Shown here: positions 22,053 to 34,762 of the stretch, piece after piece
Numbering within the stretch: position 1 is the stretch's first letter
Layout: each line of letters begins with the position of its first letter
Source: Helicostylum pulchrum
Taxonomy: Eukaryota > Mucoromycota > Mucoromycetes > Mucorales > Mucoraceae
Length of the DNA: 64,000 bases
Assembly: GCA_025677825.1 (NCBI GenBank)
Contig: JAIXMO010000036.1
Location: 62,001-126,000, forward strand
Reading direction: 5' to 3'
Position numbers and translations under genes: made by a program
The notes under the pieces: generated by a model
What the model was told of the DNA's origin: nothing
Seen by the model: only the letters and a program-made list of their open reading frames with translations
The model's database searches: none

Positions 22053-23383
22053 ATGTCGACTAATCCGGGAAGCCTACCCTTACCAGCAACCTCACTCTCC
22101 AGTAAAGGCGGAAGATACTTTATGAACTCGACTGGAACTATCTTGACAAGCTACGCTCTTTATTTAGTCGTCTCCGTTTCCTCGACATTTATAAACAAAT
22201 TACTCTATACATTCTCTGAATATAAATTTCCATACCCATTCTTCACTGTATTCTTTCAGTTAATCGTAACATTTATCTTTTTGACGTTATGGAGTATTAT
22301 TAAACCACTGTAAGTTTTTTTAGTGCCTTTTTTTTTTTTTTTGCTTATTTCAAACAATTTTTTTTTTTTTTTTTGTGTAGTCGACAATCATATGCTCGTA
22401 TTCCTGTACTTCAATGGGACTCATTAGTAGCGATCCGTGTAGCACCACTTACCATCGTTTACATGTGTGTCATCATCTTTAACCCCATGTTTTTACAGCA
22501 CGTAGAAGTAACGTCGTACCATTTTTCTCACTCACTTTCAATTGTTTTTTCAATGATGTTTTCGTATCTTATGCTACGTGTAGAGACTTCACCTCGAGTC
22601 AAATCTGCCTGTATTATCATTTTGTTCGGTACTTGCGTTAGTTCCATGGGATACCTTAGTTTTTCTTTGGCAGGTGCGTTTTATGCAGTTGCTTGGCCTA
22701 CTGTCATTTCAATTTATGGAGTTTATTTAAAGAAAACTTTGACTTCGTTAAAGAATGATTTCTGGTACAGTAACTAGTTTAAACAAGAAAGTAATTCAAA
22801 TCTAAACGCGAATTTTTTTTTTATATGTAGGTGTGTTATTCAATATAATACATTAATGTCTATTGTTATATTGATACCACTTGTTGTATTATCAGGTGAA
22901 TTACGAGATATATTTACTACGGTTTGGTTTTGGGATGAATTTGGATTTTGGTTACAAATGGTCAGTTGTCAAGAGCCTACATACATTTTTTTTCCCCGTA
23001 TATTTACTTTTTTTTTTTTTATGTGCTTAGATAATTACCTCTATAACCGGGTTTTGTATCAATGCATCTATGCTACTTTTACTCATGTACACTTCACCAT
23101 TAACAGCAACTGTTGCAAGTACTACAAAGGTTCGTAGATATCTACCGTTTTATCGCAACTGTATTAATTATTTTTTTTGAACTCTAGACCATTGTTCAAA
23201 CCTTTGTTGCCGCACTCATATTTGGCAATCGCATGTCATTACTAGTAAGTTTTTTTTTTTTATATTTTAAACAGAAGGAACAAAAAATATACTAATACAA
23301 AGTAGAACGTGGTTGGATTAGTAATATCATTACTAGGCTCAGGTTACTTTGCATATCTTCGATCTGGTGAATTGAAACTGTAA
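22053..23383 (+). CDS. nucleotide-sugar/triose-phosphate transporter family, GDP-fucose-transporter-like
   Basis: The spliced protein begins MSTNPGSLPLPATSLSSKGG, then a string of hydrophobic helices: LTSYALYLVVSVSSTFINKL, FPYPFFTVFFQLIVTFIFL, VAPLTIVYMCVIIFNPMFLQ, FSHSLSIVFSMMFSYLMLRV, IIILFGTCVSSMGYLSFSL and AGAFYAVAWPTVISIYGVYL. Next come NTLMSIVILIPLVVLSGELR, TGFCINASMLLLLMYTSPLT, KTIVQTFVAALIFGNRMSL and LVISLLGSGYFAYL. The order and the TSPLT..V..T.K motif are those of SLC35 carriers, closest by eye to the SLC35C (GDP-fucose) group. Such proteins exchange nucleotide sugars for NMP across the Golgi membrane. Substrate is uncertain. Six or seven exons; stop 23381-23383. Confidence 0.75.
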
Positions 23384-23528
23384 TTTTTTTTTATTGATTT
23401 TTTTTTTATACATATACCTAAAAGGAGCTACCTTATACATAAACTCCTACACAATAGATTCTTACAAAAAAGAAATTTTGTAATAGTAATAAAAAGCATT
23501 TTTTTTTTTTTGCGCGTGATTTCCTCTT

Positions 23529-24922
23529 TTAGATTGCTAAAGAGTGAATAATAGTATCGATTTGTCTTGGTATTTCTTCTTGTGGTGATATGGCACCATG
23601 AAAGTTCTTTTGAATCATTTCTTTTAAATCCAAGAGAAACTTTTCGTTATTCTCAGGACTCATAAACAAATGATTTTTCAATGAGCGCATTAGTTTTTCT
23701 AAGCGAGTGATATCACCGTATCGCAAATTCATGTCAATTTTACTAACCAAACAAAAGAATCATTAATATAAGCTATATATTTTACAGTGTAAGCACTTAC
23801 TGTTCATATGTTCTGTATTCTGTGATAAGATTTTGAATGATTTCCACGACTTCATTAGAGATTGTTTCACACTGTGTTATATTGTGTAAACAAGCAAATG
23901 GTAAACCTAAAATACCAAATATAAATATTTATATACTCTGGGGGGGGAGTCTGGAAGAATATATAAACTTACGATAACTGTTGTTCAAGTTCCAGCGTTT
24001 ACTGATATGAATGAATTGAAATTGAGACCTATCAGATACAATATTTCTAGAGTTGTAAGGTGTAATAATAACACCAATAAATGGTTCTACTCCAGAAGCA
24101 TCATCTCGAAACAAATCCTTTTTTTATATGTGAAACAATTTAGTTATTGCACTCCAAAAAGGAACTTTTTTCTATGTCTTACCTGATACGATGTTTGGTT
24201 CTCAATATCTCGAATACTAGGTTCTGGCTCAAACGTAGGATGAGAGTGATACCAACCAACAACATGTAACCCTTTTTGTTCAAATACTTCGCGTGCTGCC
24301 ATTTCAGACACTGGATCCATTTCACACTAAAAAAAATTTAGTAAAGAAATAAATGTAACTGTTATTTTCCTGGTACCTGGATGCCAGTACTTGTACTACG
24401 ACAAGGGAAAACATATTCTACTTTGAGTTGTTTTGATCCATCCTCTTTATGTACAACCCGTCCACCTAACAAACCAATAATCTCCGTGTATGCAAGATGT
24501 GAATGGAACTCCATAACAAGCTGCAGAAGGTTAAAACGCGTCAATTTTTTAAAAGTATCATAATAGTAAAAAAAAAAAGCTTACCAAAGCATTACTTGCG
24601 ATATCAACAGTAAATGGAGCACTTTTTTGGTTTGGATAATAGCCTACGGGTACTAATGTAAAGGGATCATTACCATGTCCAGATTCATGGCCGTGTTCGT
24701 TATAAAACGTTTCAGGTTTTTTTACGGCTCTTTTTGGTCTTGACTTTCCGTCTGTATGCATTATATTTAATAAACAAAAAAAAAAAGGACTATTTTTTTC
24801 AGCGTAGTGTTATATATTTTACTACTTACCGCCCTTTATAATATTACAATTCTCTCCAAATTCATCTTCATCGTCAACATCAGCCCTTCAATTAAAATAA
24901 CATTAACACATCATAGCTCTCC

Positions 24923-24954
<32 letters not shown>

Positions 24955-26347
24955 CTATGTACTACTTACCAAAAATAGCCCGGTGTTTTCTTTACTTTCT
25001 TTTTTCTAGGAGATCTGGTAGGATAAAAGGTTAAGTAAACAAAAAAAAAATTTTTTTTGACGTGAATAATTTACCCGTCTTCTAATCGATGAGAAGATCT
25101 ACCATAATTCCTTTTGACAGGACTAGAGCAGTTAAGATTGATAACTTGAATACTTTCCAAGTACGCATGAATTCTACCAACTGCATTGACATCACCACAA
25201 TCTGCTAAATTCTTTCTTCCGGCAGTCTTCGTCAAGTAGTAAGGGCTACTCTTTTTCCAGCAGCTAATAATATGGTTCCGAATTCTCATATATCTTTCAG
25301 GCGTCTTGGCTGGTTTTCCTAAAAACCATTCCGTGTTTTCTTTTCGCTCATGGTCTGTGATCCCGGTAAGATCAAAGTTCTAATAAGCCAAAAGTTAATA
25401 TTTGTCCGTAGCAAATACATTTATAAAAAAAAAAATATCTTACACACTCGACTTCTGATTCTTTACTTGAATCTTCTTGTTCATTAATAGGTTCTTCTTG
25501 TTCCTTACTTGCGTACTCTTGGTCATTTTTCACATTATCTACATCAGTAGTTGGTACTTCAGGTTCTGCTATGCTAGTAGTATCTTGTGGTATCGGTGCC
25601 GACATTTCTTGTGTATCAGCAAAGCTAACAGATTTAGTTTTAGGCTTGATAGATGGTTTTGTAGCAATTACTGTCGAAAATACAGCACTGTCGATTTTAC
25701 GCTCGGGTTTGTTTTTCTAAAAAGAAAAAGACGTGTTTTTTTAATAAAAAAAAATAAGGTTTTATAAAGAAAAAAGTTTTTTTTTTTTTATACCTTTTGT
25801 TGTGGTGATGCAGGAATCTTTTGACGAGCGCGATTTTTACACTGTAATGAGTTTCGAGTTTTGACGTGTTCAGCTACAGCAATCCAATGACCGTACCCGC
25901 ACGCCGCCTAAAAGAAGGAATAAACAACTCATTGATAAACAATACTAGGTTTACTTACAACAGCATCCACTAAACTTTGATCTTCTTCTTCAGACCATCT
26001 TTGGTTATGAGATGGAAGAAAAGAAGAGGAAGACTTGGCTGGTTGTTGTTCTATGATAAAATACGCGTTAAACGATAAATCAGGTTTTTTTTTAAAAAAA
26101 AATTAATAGTAATAATCTTACCACTCTTTGGTTTGGCTTCTTTTTTATTCTCCAAGATATTGTTTGTAGACATCGGTACCTTTTTTACCCCTACATCTTC
26201 TCTTGGTTGAGTCACGGAGAGTTGTGTCTGACTTGACGTGTTCGGAAGAGTAGTTGGATTGTTCAACGAAGAGACAGCTTCAAAGCCGTAACAGTACTGC
26301 TCTTTCGCGATCATTTGATCGATAAGCTCGTGAGAAGAGTCTTCCAT
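23529..26347 (-). CDS. MYSM1-like histone H2A deubiquitinase (SANT-SWIRM-MPN/JAMM)
   Basis: One spliced gene reads through from [20 protein letters not shown] (26347) to [10 protein letters not shown] (stop 23529-23531). A SANT/Myb domain comes first ([20 protein letters not shown], then HWIAVAEHV and CKNRARQK, about 25860-26030). An acidic Glu/Ser linker follows. A SWIRM domain is next ([20 protein letters not shown], then [20 protein letters not shown], about 25080-25360). Last is an MPN domain with the conserved Glu in [18 protein letters not shown] and an intact JAMM motif, [20 protein letters not shown], so metal binding and isopeptidase activity are expected. This domain order is that of animal MYSM1 (2A-DUB). 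About ten introns separate the modules. Nuclear chromatin action is inferred from the family. Confidence 0.88.
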
Positions 26348-26977
26348 TTTTTGAAGAGAAAAAAAAAGGTTTGTGTGATAGAAAAAAAGAAAATGGCTAT
26401 CTTACTCCCTGAGAAAAAAAAATATATATTTGGCGTAAAATGAATCGCAGTCAAGATTATGTATTGTTTACTCCATGTTTATTTGTTATCATTTTAACAA
26501 ACTTGAAAAACTTGAAAAACAACGACAAATGCTCGCTACTTTTTTTTTTTTTTTTTTTTTGTAAATAGAGCTACTACTTCTCATAATGACTTCGAAAAAC
26601 GCTTGCATAATACAATTATTCGCAAAGGTGACAAATGTTTCGTTCGTTTAAATTTTGCCTACCATGGTCACATGCTGCGCATAACCTGTGAAACATATAA
26701 TTGGGTAAATGTGGCTTACTAAAGCTCGCTATCTCTTGTTTTGGAAATATCAAAAAGTGATAGATCACTTTATACTATGAGAAGACCTACTGTTTATTTG
26801 ATGATCTTGTATGTCCTCTTGTGAATATTCTTAACCGACTGATAAACCAATTATTCACCTTCAAAATGCTATTACGTGTCCAAGGACACTTTTGCTTCTT
26901 TGAGATGATGTAAATATAAGCCGTGCATCCAGTTACATCTCTTTGTCTTTCAAAAAAACACACGTTATCAATAGAGT
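26348..26977. other. intergenic upstream of the kelch cluster
   Basis: 630 bp with poly(T) at 26541-26562 and no continuous coding frame. It separates the divergent MYSM1-like gene and the first kelch copy. Confidence 0.4.
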
Positions 26978-26991
26978 GTTTATCGTCAAGT
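26978..26991 (+). promoter_or_regulatory. shared upstream element, copy A
   Basis: GTTTATCGTCAAGT lies about 36-49 bp before the ATG of the truncated copy. The same 14-mer precedes copy B (27403-27416) and, as GTTTATTGTGAAGT, copy C (31487-31500). Confidence 0.55.
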
Positions 26992-27026
26992 AAAAAGAGA
27001 CTTTTACTTGATTTCTAAATATTTTT

Positions 27027-27293
27027 ATGAATATAATTTTCTCTCTTCTATCCGTATTAAATTACGTGATATACTTTTCCTTTGCGTATTATGGGAATCC
27101 TAAAAACGGCGGTACAACAATAACACCAGTTATTACAAATGCTTTACTTTCTATAGGAGATGATATTTATAGTTTGGGTGGAAAGGTTTTGGATGAAGAT
27201 GGAGGCCTTTACCCTTTTATTATTACTGAAAGGGTTTTTATATTCGGGCAACTTGCAAAAATAAGGTTACAGTATTTGGTAACAAAGTTTTAG
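27027..27293 (+). pseudogene. kelch membrane protein, truncated copy A
   Basis: The frame starts with a signal peptide (MNIIFSLLSVLNYVIYFSFA) and the family start AYYGNPKNGG, then ITNALLSIGDDIYSLGGKVL. It runs out after about 50 residues of family similarity and ends at a stop. The sequence beyond (from about 27270, TTTGGTAACAAAG then GCCTACTAAGCC) matches the upstream flank of copy C (around 31345), not the kelch coding region. This is a 5' stub left by unequal exchange between tandem copies. Confidence 0.7.
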
Positions 27294-27390
27294 CCTACTA
27301 AGCCAATTATTCCTTATGCTAGCTTTTCTTATTTGTAATAGTGTATGTCTAAGCCGTATATACATATTTTTTTTAATAAAACAATTATTT

Positions 27391-27416
27391 TATAAATAAA
27401 CCGTTTATCGTCAAGT
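27391..27416 (+). promoter_or_regulatory. TATA box and shared element, copy B
   Basis: TATAAATA (27391-27398) is followed four bases later by GTTTATCGTCAAGT. The same order and spacing occur before copy C. The conserved 14-mer probably marks the start region of transcription. Confidence 0.6.
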
Positions 27417-27449
27417 GTATGAGACTTTTACTTGTCTTCTAATATTTTC

Positions 27450-30403
27450 ATGTACAAAATATTTCCTATTCTACTAGTGCTAAATTACTTGGTGGACTTT
27501 TCCTTTGCATATTACGGCGATCTTAAAAACGGCGGTATATTCGTAACGCCAGTTTTTGGGAATGCTTTAGTTACTGTAGGAGAAAATATTTATAGTTTGG
27601 GTGGACAATACTGGCAAATTCTTTGTTTCTGAGTGTGTAATAGTTTTTAACTTCACCTTGAATAGAACTCTTCAAGAATATATATATGAACCTAGCAGTG
27701 AGGATCCTATAGGTAATTACTGTCAAGGATTTCTACTCCCAGACAGCAAAACAATAGTTGTGATGGGTATCGATATAAATGAAGAAGCTAGAATAGGTTT
27801 CGATTTCTTTAACACCGTCGATATGAAATGGGAGTTTACGAACAGATTTTTAAATACCAGTTTGTTTCCGCCATATAGAAAATATTCTTCCTCCGTTATT
27901 TCACCTGGAAGTGATGCACTGTATCTCATTGGAGGCTCAGTCGTAGACGACGCCTATAACATCCCTGTGGGTATTATACGCTATGATATTAGCAACCGAA
28001 CTTCAGTAGTTGATCTAGCCATAACGTATCCTTCTTTAAATTTTACTTTGATCGGAAGTAGCGCAGATATGTTGCCGTGAGTATTTAACTTTCGAAAATT
28101 GAACGATTTTTTTCTAAAAAGAATACATTTTTTTAAAAGTAATGGAATAGTAGTATTAGCGTTTGGCGCTTACGGAAATGGCAGCCTTTATAGCTCTAGC
28201 CAGGTGTTATTATTCGATACCAATATAAATGAAATTAGAGTACAGCCTGTCAATGGTATAGCTCCCAATCCTAGAGCACTCGCTTCTAGCACTCTGGGTA
28301 AAAATTATAAGTAAAAACTTTTTTAAAGAGTATTATTAACTTATAAAAATAGGTCCTGATAAGACTACAATATGTTACTTTGGGGTAAAAGAGAGCTTTA
28401 CGTAAGATAATTTCATATTCTGAACAGCTTATCTACCATTCAGGACAAGACGAAAAAATTTTACGAGATAAATATGATGGTTCAGTGTACAGATAATTAG
28501 TATAGAAACAAATAATATAAGTGACTGAAAATCATATTCTTTAATAGGAATGACATTCTTATCTTACACTGCATCCATATCTGTTTTAAAAAACTTCCCT
28601 GGACGTGGAGAGTCAGTTAATTCCAGTAATTTGCAATGGTTTATGAACTATGAACTAGATCTTTCAAAAGCTGCCATAGCTGGTATAGTAATAGGAATTT
28701 CATTTTTTTTTTTTGCCGTGAATATTTTTCTACTAAGAAAGTATGTAATGGGAGTTAGAAGGGCGGCAATATATGTGCAAAAAAATACAATTTGGAATAT
28801 CAGGTATTTTTTTCAATATGCATGTTCACTCAGTCTTTGTACATTAAAAATATCTAAATGTGCATTTTATAGGTTAGGAGAGCCAGTGTGGGCTGAGGTA
28901 TCTAGAGTGGTTGCTCGTTGTATTCTGTCTGTTCTGTTCTTGTCTTTCGTCGTATATCTTACATATAAATCTGTCAATAGTTCGACTTTTATACAACGCG
29001 TTTTTAAAGACTCTGATGCAATTCGTATTCCAGGTAGGTAGGTTATAATAAAATAAAGCAATCCTCACTTACTTTTAATTTCCGAATAGATACTCGTTTT
29101 TGCTTTAATGGATTTAACGAAACTAACGATTCCACGCCATACGTTCGTTGTCTTTATAAAAATGGTACTAATTGCTCAGATAGAATAATAGGCTTAAATA
29201 GGAATAAGCAAAGTCCATTCTATGAAAGTAATCTTGGATATGTTTCATGCTCAATGTTCATCCCTGGCACTGAGTCCTTTATTTCAAATAATAATTTAGG
29301 GTATACTGATTCTTCCATTAATCAAGTCAATTTCTTTTTTTTTTGTGAAACCTTTTGATTCTAGCGCTGCTGAGGGGGGAGTTACGTACATTGGCTTTTA
29401 TCCGCCCGGTTATAATCCGAACTTCAAAGCGCAAGGACTACCTTATGACGCTAAATTTTTAGAAGAGTTTTACCTGAACTGAAAATTGGAAGAGGGATCA
29501 GCTAGTTCTATAGATACTATTGTACTCAAACAAGGTGTCACATCTACTATATTATACACTCTAACTACTAAAATTTTTTTAAGAGCTAACATCGGATGGA
29601 ATACAATTGGATTTTCTCCAAGTTACGATGAATTACTGACGGCGCAAAGTTTTTTAGGGACTCTCCTCAAAGCCTTTCAAATATGTATCGGGGTCCCGTA
29701 TCTAGCTTAATCGTAAAACCAAACGGATTCACTTTAATTACTGATATAGAACAAAAAGTCTTCACGCTTTTGAACGTTGTGGCTCAAATCAGTGGTGTAC
29801 TAAGGCTATTTGTTTCTTTACAAACAATTCTTTTCGGATTCCGTCCCCAATCACCTTGGGGGATTATTAATAGATGGTCTTTTGGTAGTTTTCGAGCTGA
29901 ATTTACGGACAAGCTGGCAAATTCATTTAAATAAAATGGGAAAACCGGTACCACTTCTCGATCCAGTCAGTAATAGGCTGGATTATAGCATATATAGACA
30001 AAATCGTCTCGGTGGTAGTGGTAGTAGTAGTAGCAGTAATGTGCACGTAACGGACGAAGACATCGATATACAAGACGACTGGAAGCATCGTATGGGAGAT
30101 CGTTTATATCTCATGGAACATGTTTTCAAAAATTACTATCTTGACGATGAAATTTTCAGGCCTCTTAAGAAAGCTGCCGATCGTAATCGTGGAGATAATA
30201 ATAATGTTCAAGTCGAAAAAAACTGCTCTGTAACTCAAAATGACACTTTGAAAGAAGACGATAATAATAATGATATAAATACCCTAGTTAATGACATACC
30301 GAATTCCTCATCATTAATATCGCGTATGCGCAATCAGAAATTGCCGCCGGATAGCTCTAATGATAGTACTCGGCTTATATCTTATAATGAAGAATACAAA
30401 TAA
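27450..30403 (+). pseudogene. kelch membrane protein, frameshifted copy B
   Basis: It begins like the intact gene but lacks about 11 bp after GGTGGAC (near 27608), which shifts the frame and ends the first reading at TGA. Downstream, 27640-28365 appears identical to copy C at a constant offset of 4085 bp. After about 28370 similarity falls sharply: kelch sequence is missing near 28490, and further stops appear near 29360 and 29480. The C-terminal membrane part still has a readable 197-codon frame (29810-30403) with ILFGF-like and coiled-coil segments. A shortened product from internal starts cannot be excluded, but the full protein cannot be made. Confidence 0.75.
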
Positions 30404-31474
30404 ATAATCTAGTTACGTAACATCATTTTAAAATCAATTTCCACAAAAACAATCCTGTTTCTTTATAAAATTATACTTGCTTGAATACGATTTAAAACCT
30501 AAGGCGCGTCTGGATTAAAACGAAACAAAAAGAAAATCTGTGAAAAAAGTTTGGGTGCACATATCTAAATCATAAGAACCAAAAAAAAAAAAAAAAAAAA
30601 GTAGCACATAATAATTTAGCGGACTACCAGGCGTTTACTTTAGGAAGAGTTGTATCCTTTTGTACGGACATAAAGAAAACAAAAAGGCTAAAAAAAAAAG
30701 TAGAATAATAAATGAATATTTAAGATATCCGCTCCTCAAAAGAGTACACCTATGAAAAAAAAATACTTACTGGTAGTATGTATTGCAAAGAAAAAGAGAA
30801 AGAAAGGCGATTTATCGATTCTAAAAATATGAAAGAGACACGTATACTCATTTTTATGTACATCTGTTGTTCTACAGTAGCAGCTCTATTTAAGGGTGGC
30901 CGAAATATGGAAGAAATTCACCTTTAAATTGAACGTACCCTTCTTTTATTCGTCTCAGTATTTTTATCGCTGGATATATAATTATCCCGTTCACTGTTTG
31001 ATAGAAAATTGGCACGTCAGTATTTTTATGATTTTTGTTATTGTTTCCTCTTGAATTGAAAAACGCCATTAATTTCTACATTTGAAATATTTGTTATTTC
31101 ATATGATCACATGCGATGTAAAAACTGTGGAACGTAAGTCAGTTTAAGATGTCTGTACGCAAATACTGCAAGTGGCCGCAATAAAATGTAAAATTTTACA
31201 TACGACAACGCTCTGTCTTTTTACTTATTTGTGCAGCATTATTCGCGTTCACTCAAAAGACAGATCAGTTTACTAAAAAAAGTAACTATTTTTATATTTA
31301 TTTGTTATCCTGGCACTTAGTTTACAAAACTACGTTGCACTATTTGGTAACAAGGTCTTAGCCGACTAAGCCAATATTAGCATCACTACATACCTCCGAG
31401 TAACTTTGTCTATTTGTGATAATGTATGTCTAAGCCGTATATCCAGCTGGCATTGTTTTTTCTTTCTGATTTTT
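30404..31474. other. spacer between kelch copies B and C
   Basis: 1.1 kb without a credible gene. The last 180 bp (from about 31330) resembles the flank upstream of copy B (TTTGGTAACAA, GTATGTCTAAGCCGTATAT), so the duplicated unit includes the promoter. A 20-A run lies near 30582. Confidence 0.5.
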
Positions 31475-31500
31475 TATAAATAGAGCGTTTATTGTGAAGT
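31475..31500 (+). promoter_or_regulatory. TATA box and shared element, copy C
   Basis: TATAAATA (31475-31482) precedes GTTTATTGTGAAGT, 24 bp upstream of the ATG at 31524. The arrangement matches that of copy B. Confidence 0.6.
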
Positions 31501-31523
31501 AAATAAAACCTTCGCCCGTTTTC

Positions 31524-34500
31524 ATGTATAAAATATTTCCTATTCTACTAGTGCTAAATTACTTGGTGGACTTTTCCTTTGCATATTACGGCGATCCTAA
31601 AAACGGCGGTATGGCCGTAACGCCAGTTTTTGGGAATGCTTTAGTTACTGTAGGAGAAAATATTTATAGTTTGGGTGGACAATATTTGGAGAATACTGGT
31701 GTCATCTTTGCTTATGAAAGTGTAATAGTTTTTAACTTCACCTTGAATAGAACTCTTCAAGAATATATATATGAACCTAGCAGTGAGGATCCTATAGGTA
31801 ATTACTGTCAAGGATTTCTACTCCCAGACAGCAAAACAATAGTTGTGATGGGTATCGATATAAATGAAGAAGCTAGAATAGGTTTCGATTTCTTTAACAC
31901 CGTCGATATGAAATGGGAGTTTACGAACAGATTTTTAAATACCAGTTTGTTTCCGCCATATAGAAAATATTCTTCCTCCGTTATTTCACCTGGAAGTGAT
32001 GCACTGTATCTCATTGGAGGCTCAGTCGTAGACGACGCCTATAACATCCCTGTGGGTATTATACGCTATGATATTAGCAACCGAACTTCAGTAGTTGATC
32101 TAGCCATAACGTATCCTTCTTTAAATTTTACTTTGATCGGAAGTAGCGCAGATATGTTGCCGTGAGTATTTAACTTTCGAAAATTGAACGATTTTTTTCT
32201 AAAAAGAATACATTTTTTTAAAAGTAATGGAATAGTAGTATTAGCGTTTGGCGCTTACGGAAATGGCAGCCTTTATAGCTCTAGCCAGGTGTTATTATTC
32301 GATACCAATATAAATGAAATTAGAGTACAGCCTGTCAATGGTATAGCTCCCAATCCTAGAGCACTCGCTTCTAGCACTCTGGGTAAAAATTATAAGTAAA
32401 AACTTTTTTAAAGAGTATTATTAACTTATAAAAATAGGTCCTGATAAGACTACAATATATTACTTTGGGGGTAAAAGAGAGCTTTATGTAAAGAAAGTTT
32501 GTATTCTAATCAGTTTATCTACCATTCAGGACAAGACGAAACAAATTTAATAAATCAATTTGATGGTACCGTATACAATGACCTAGTTATACTAGATACA
32601 AACACTTGGTCTTGGGTACCACATAAAGTTACCGGTGTCACTCCGTGGTCTACAGTATTATCTGGTATGACGGTATTTGGTCAAAATGAAATTTTCATTT
32701 CGACAGGTAAAAAAATCCATTTAATAAATTAGATACGATGGGTATTTGGTAACTAATTACATTCTATAACAATAGGACAATCGTTTAATTTTTATTCGCA
32801 ATCAGTATCTGTCCTAAAAAATGTTCCTGGCCTAGGAGAGTCTATTGAATTCAGTAATTTACAATGGTTTACCAATTACGATGTATTTGACAATCTTGAT
32901 TATAATAAAGGACTTTCCAGTGGAGCTATTGCAGGAATCGTGATTGGTATTTTGTTATTCATTTTCTTCACCATATTCATATTATGGAGATATGTTCCAG
33001 CCATTAAAGACATCGCAAAATACATACAGCAAGATTTGATATGGAATCCAAGGTACTGTACATATATACAAAAGACTATATACGTGAACTGACAACATTC
33101 TATTTTATATCAGGTCCGGGGAACCTTTGTGGGCCGAAACAGCCAGATTGCTTGTACGCTTTATTTTACTGGTTTTATTTTTATCGTTCGTTGTTTACGT
33201 TATATATAGATCAATTGAAAGCCCTTTTGTTCCTCAATATATAACCAAGGAAAGCAACCAAGTTCTTATTCCAGGTAAGTGGGATTTATAAACTATCTAT
33301 CATCGTGTAACCTAAACATGTAAATCTATGAATACTTAGATATTCGTTTTTGCTTTGATGGTTTTAATGAAACTATTTTCATACCCTTCGTTTCTTGCAC
33401 TTTCAGAAATGGTACTAGCTGCTCCGGTAAAATCAAACCGTTAGACAAAAATAAACAGGCACCGGTTTATACGGACTTCTTCGGAGATGTATCATGCACA
33501 ATGTTCCATCCAGGTCCAGATTTTTATATTATAAATGACAATGAGGGTTATACCGATTCCACAGGTACTAAAGTACAATTCTCATTTTTTGCGGAACCCC
33601 TTCAATTCGGTGATCTTGACCAGGGAGTAATATATATCGATTTTTATCCCCCTGGCTATAATCCTAACTTGAGAGCTCAAGGAATAGCTAATGAAACTAA
33701 ACTATCCGAAGAAGACTATTCAAAATGGTTATCGGAAGAGACCTCATCCAATTCAATTGATACTATTTTACTCAGACAAGGTGTACGATCCACTGCATCA
33801 TATACATTAACGACCGTTAAAACCATGAGAAGGAATGATGGCTGGAATTATATTGGCTTTTCCTCAACTTACGACGATTCGATGGATGTCAAAACTTCCT
33901 ATAAAGACTCTCCTCAAAGTTTAAGAAATATGCCTGAGCCGGGTGCATATGATAAAGTTAGTATTTCGCGACTAGTTGTACAGCCGGATGCCTTTGTTTT
34001 GACCACTAATAAAGAACAGAAAGTCTTTACTCTTCTAAATGCATTTGCCCAGGCTGGTGGTGTACTAGGTTTGTTTATAGCCGTACAAACAATTCTTTTT
34101 GGATTTCGTCCACAATCGCCTTGGGGGATTGTCCATAGATGGTCGTTTGGTAACCTGAAAATTAAACTTACTGATAGGCTCGCAAATTATTTCAACATGA
34201 AAGGAACGCCAGTGCCACTTGTCAATCCTGTCAGTACTAGATTAAATCACGCAAATGGGTATTCTTATTTTAGTAACAGTAGCGATACTTACATACCGGC
34301 AGAACTCGATGTTCCTTCCGCCGTAGAAGGGATAGCTGAGCAAGAGAACCGAATGCATCATATGGAGGAACGTTTACAAATTATGGAGCGTTTACTAAGA
34401 TCGTATTACCTGAATGCCGAGGTTTTTGAGTCTCTGGATGAAGCTGTTAAACGTGGTCACCAAGAAAAGCGACGCAGTAGTCTTAGAATTGATAAGGATA

Positions 34501-34682
34501 AAAATACTGACTCTGTTCTTCAAAACGATGCTTCGAGTCAAGACTTTGATATTCGCTTAGGCGATGTGAATAGACTATCACCCACACTATTTCAAATGCA
34601 GCGAGGAATCTACCAGTCTAATCTGGCTTCTCAAGCCCCTCTTGAGGTATATGACGATGAACATAAAATAGGAGGAAAATAA
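31524..34682 (+). CDS. kelch beta-propeller membrane protein, intact copy C
   Basis: A signal peptide (MYKIFPILLVLNYLVDFSFA) is followed by a luminal/extracellular kelch-like propeller with repeats marked by IYSLGGQY, ALYLIGGSVVDD, IVVLAFGAYGNG and TIYYFGG, and several N-glycosylation sequons. A membrane helix follows (GAIAGIVIGILLFIFFTIFI, about 32920-32990), then a second (LLVRFILLVLFLSFVVYVIY) and a cysteine-bearing extracellular block (FCFDGFNETIFIPFVSCTF). The third helix is LNAFAQAGGVLGLFIAVQTI followed by LFGFRPQSPWGIVHRWSFG. A cytosolic tail carries a coiled coil (ENRMHHMEERLQIMERLLR). Six or more exons; the intron at 32163 uses GTGAGT. The family appears lineage-specific; a role as a cell-surface receptor or adhesin is only a guess. 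Confidence 0.75.
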
Positions 34683-34762
34683 AAATTACGAAATAATAAC
34701 CATCAATTTATTTATAATCACTAATAAAACTCTTGAATATATTTTAAACCAATGTTAAACAG

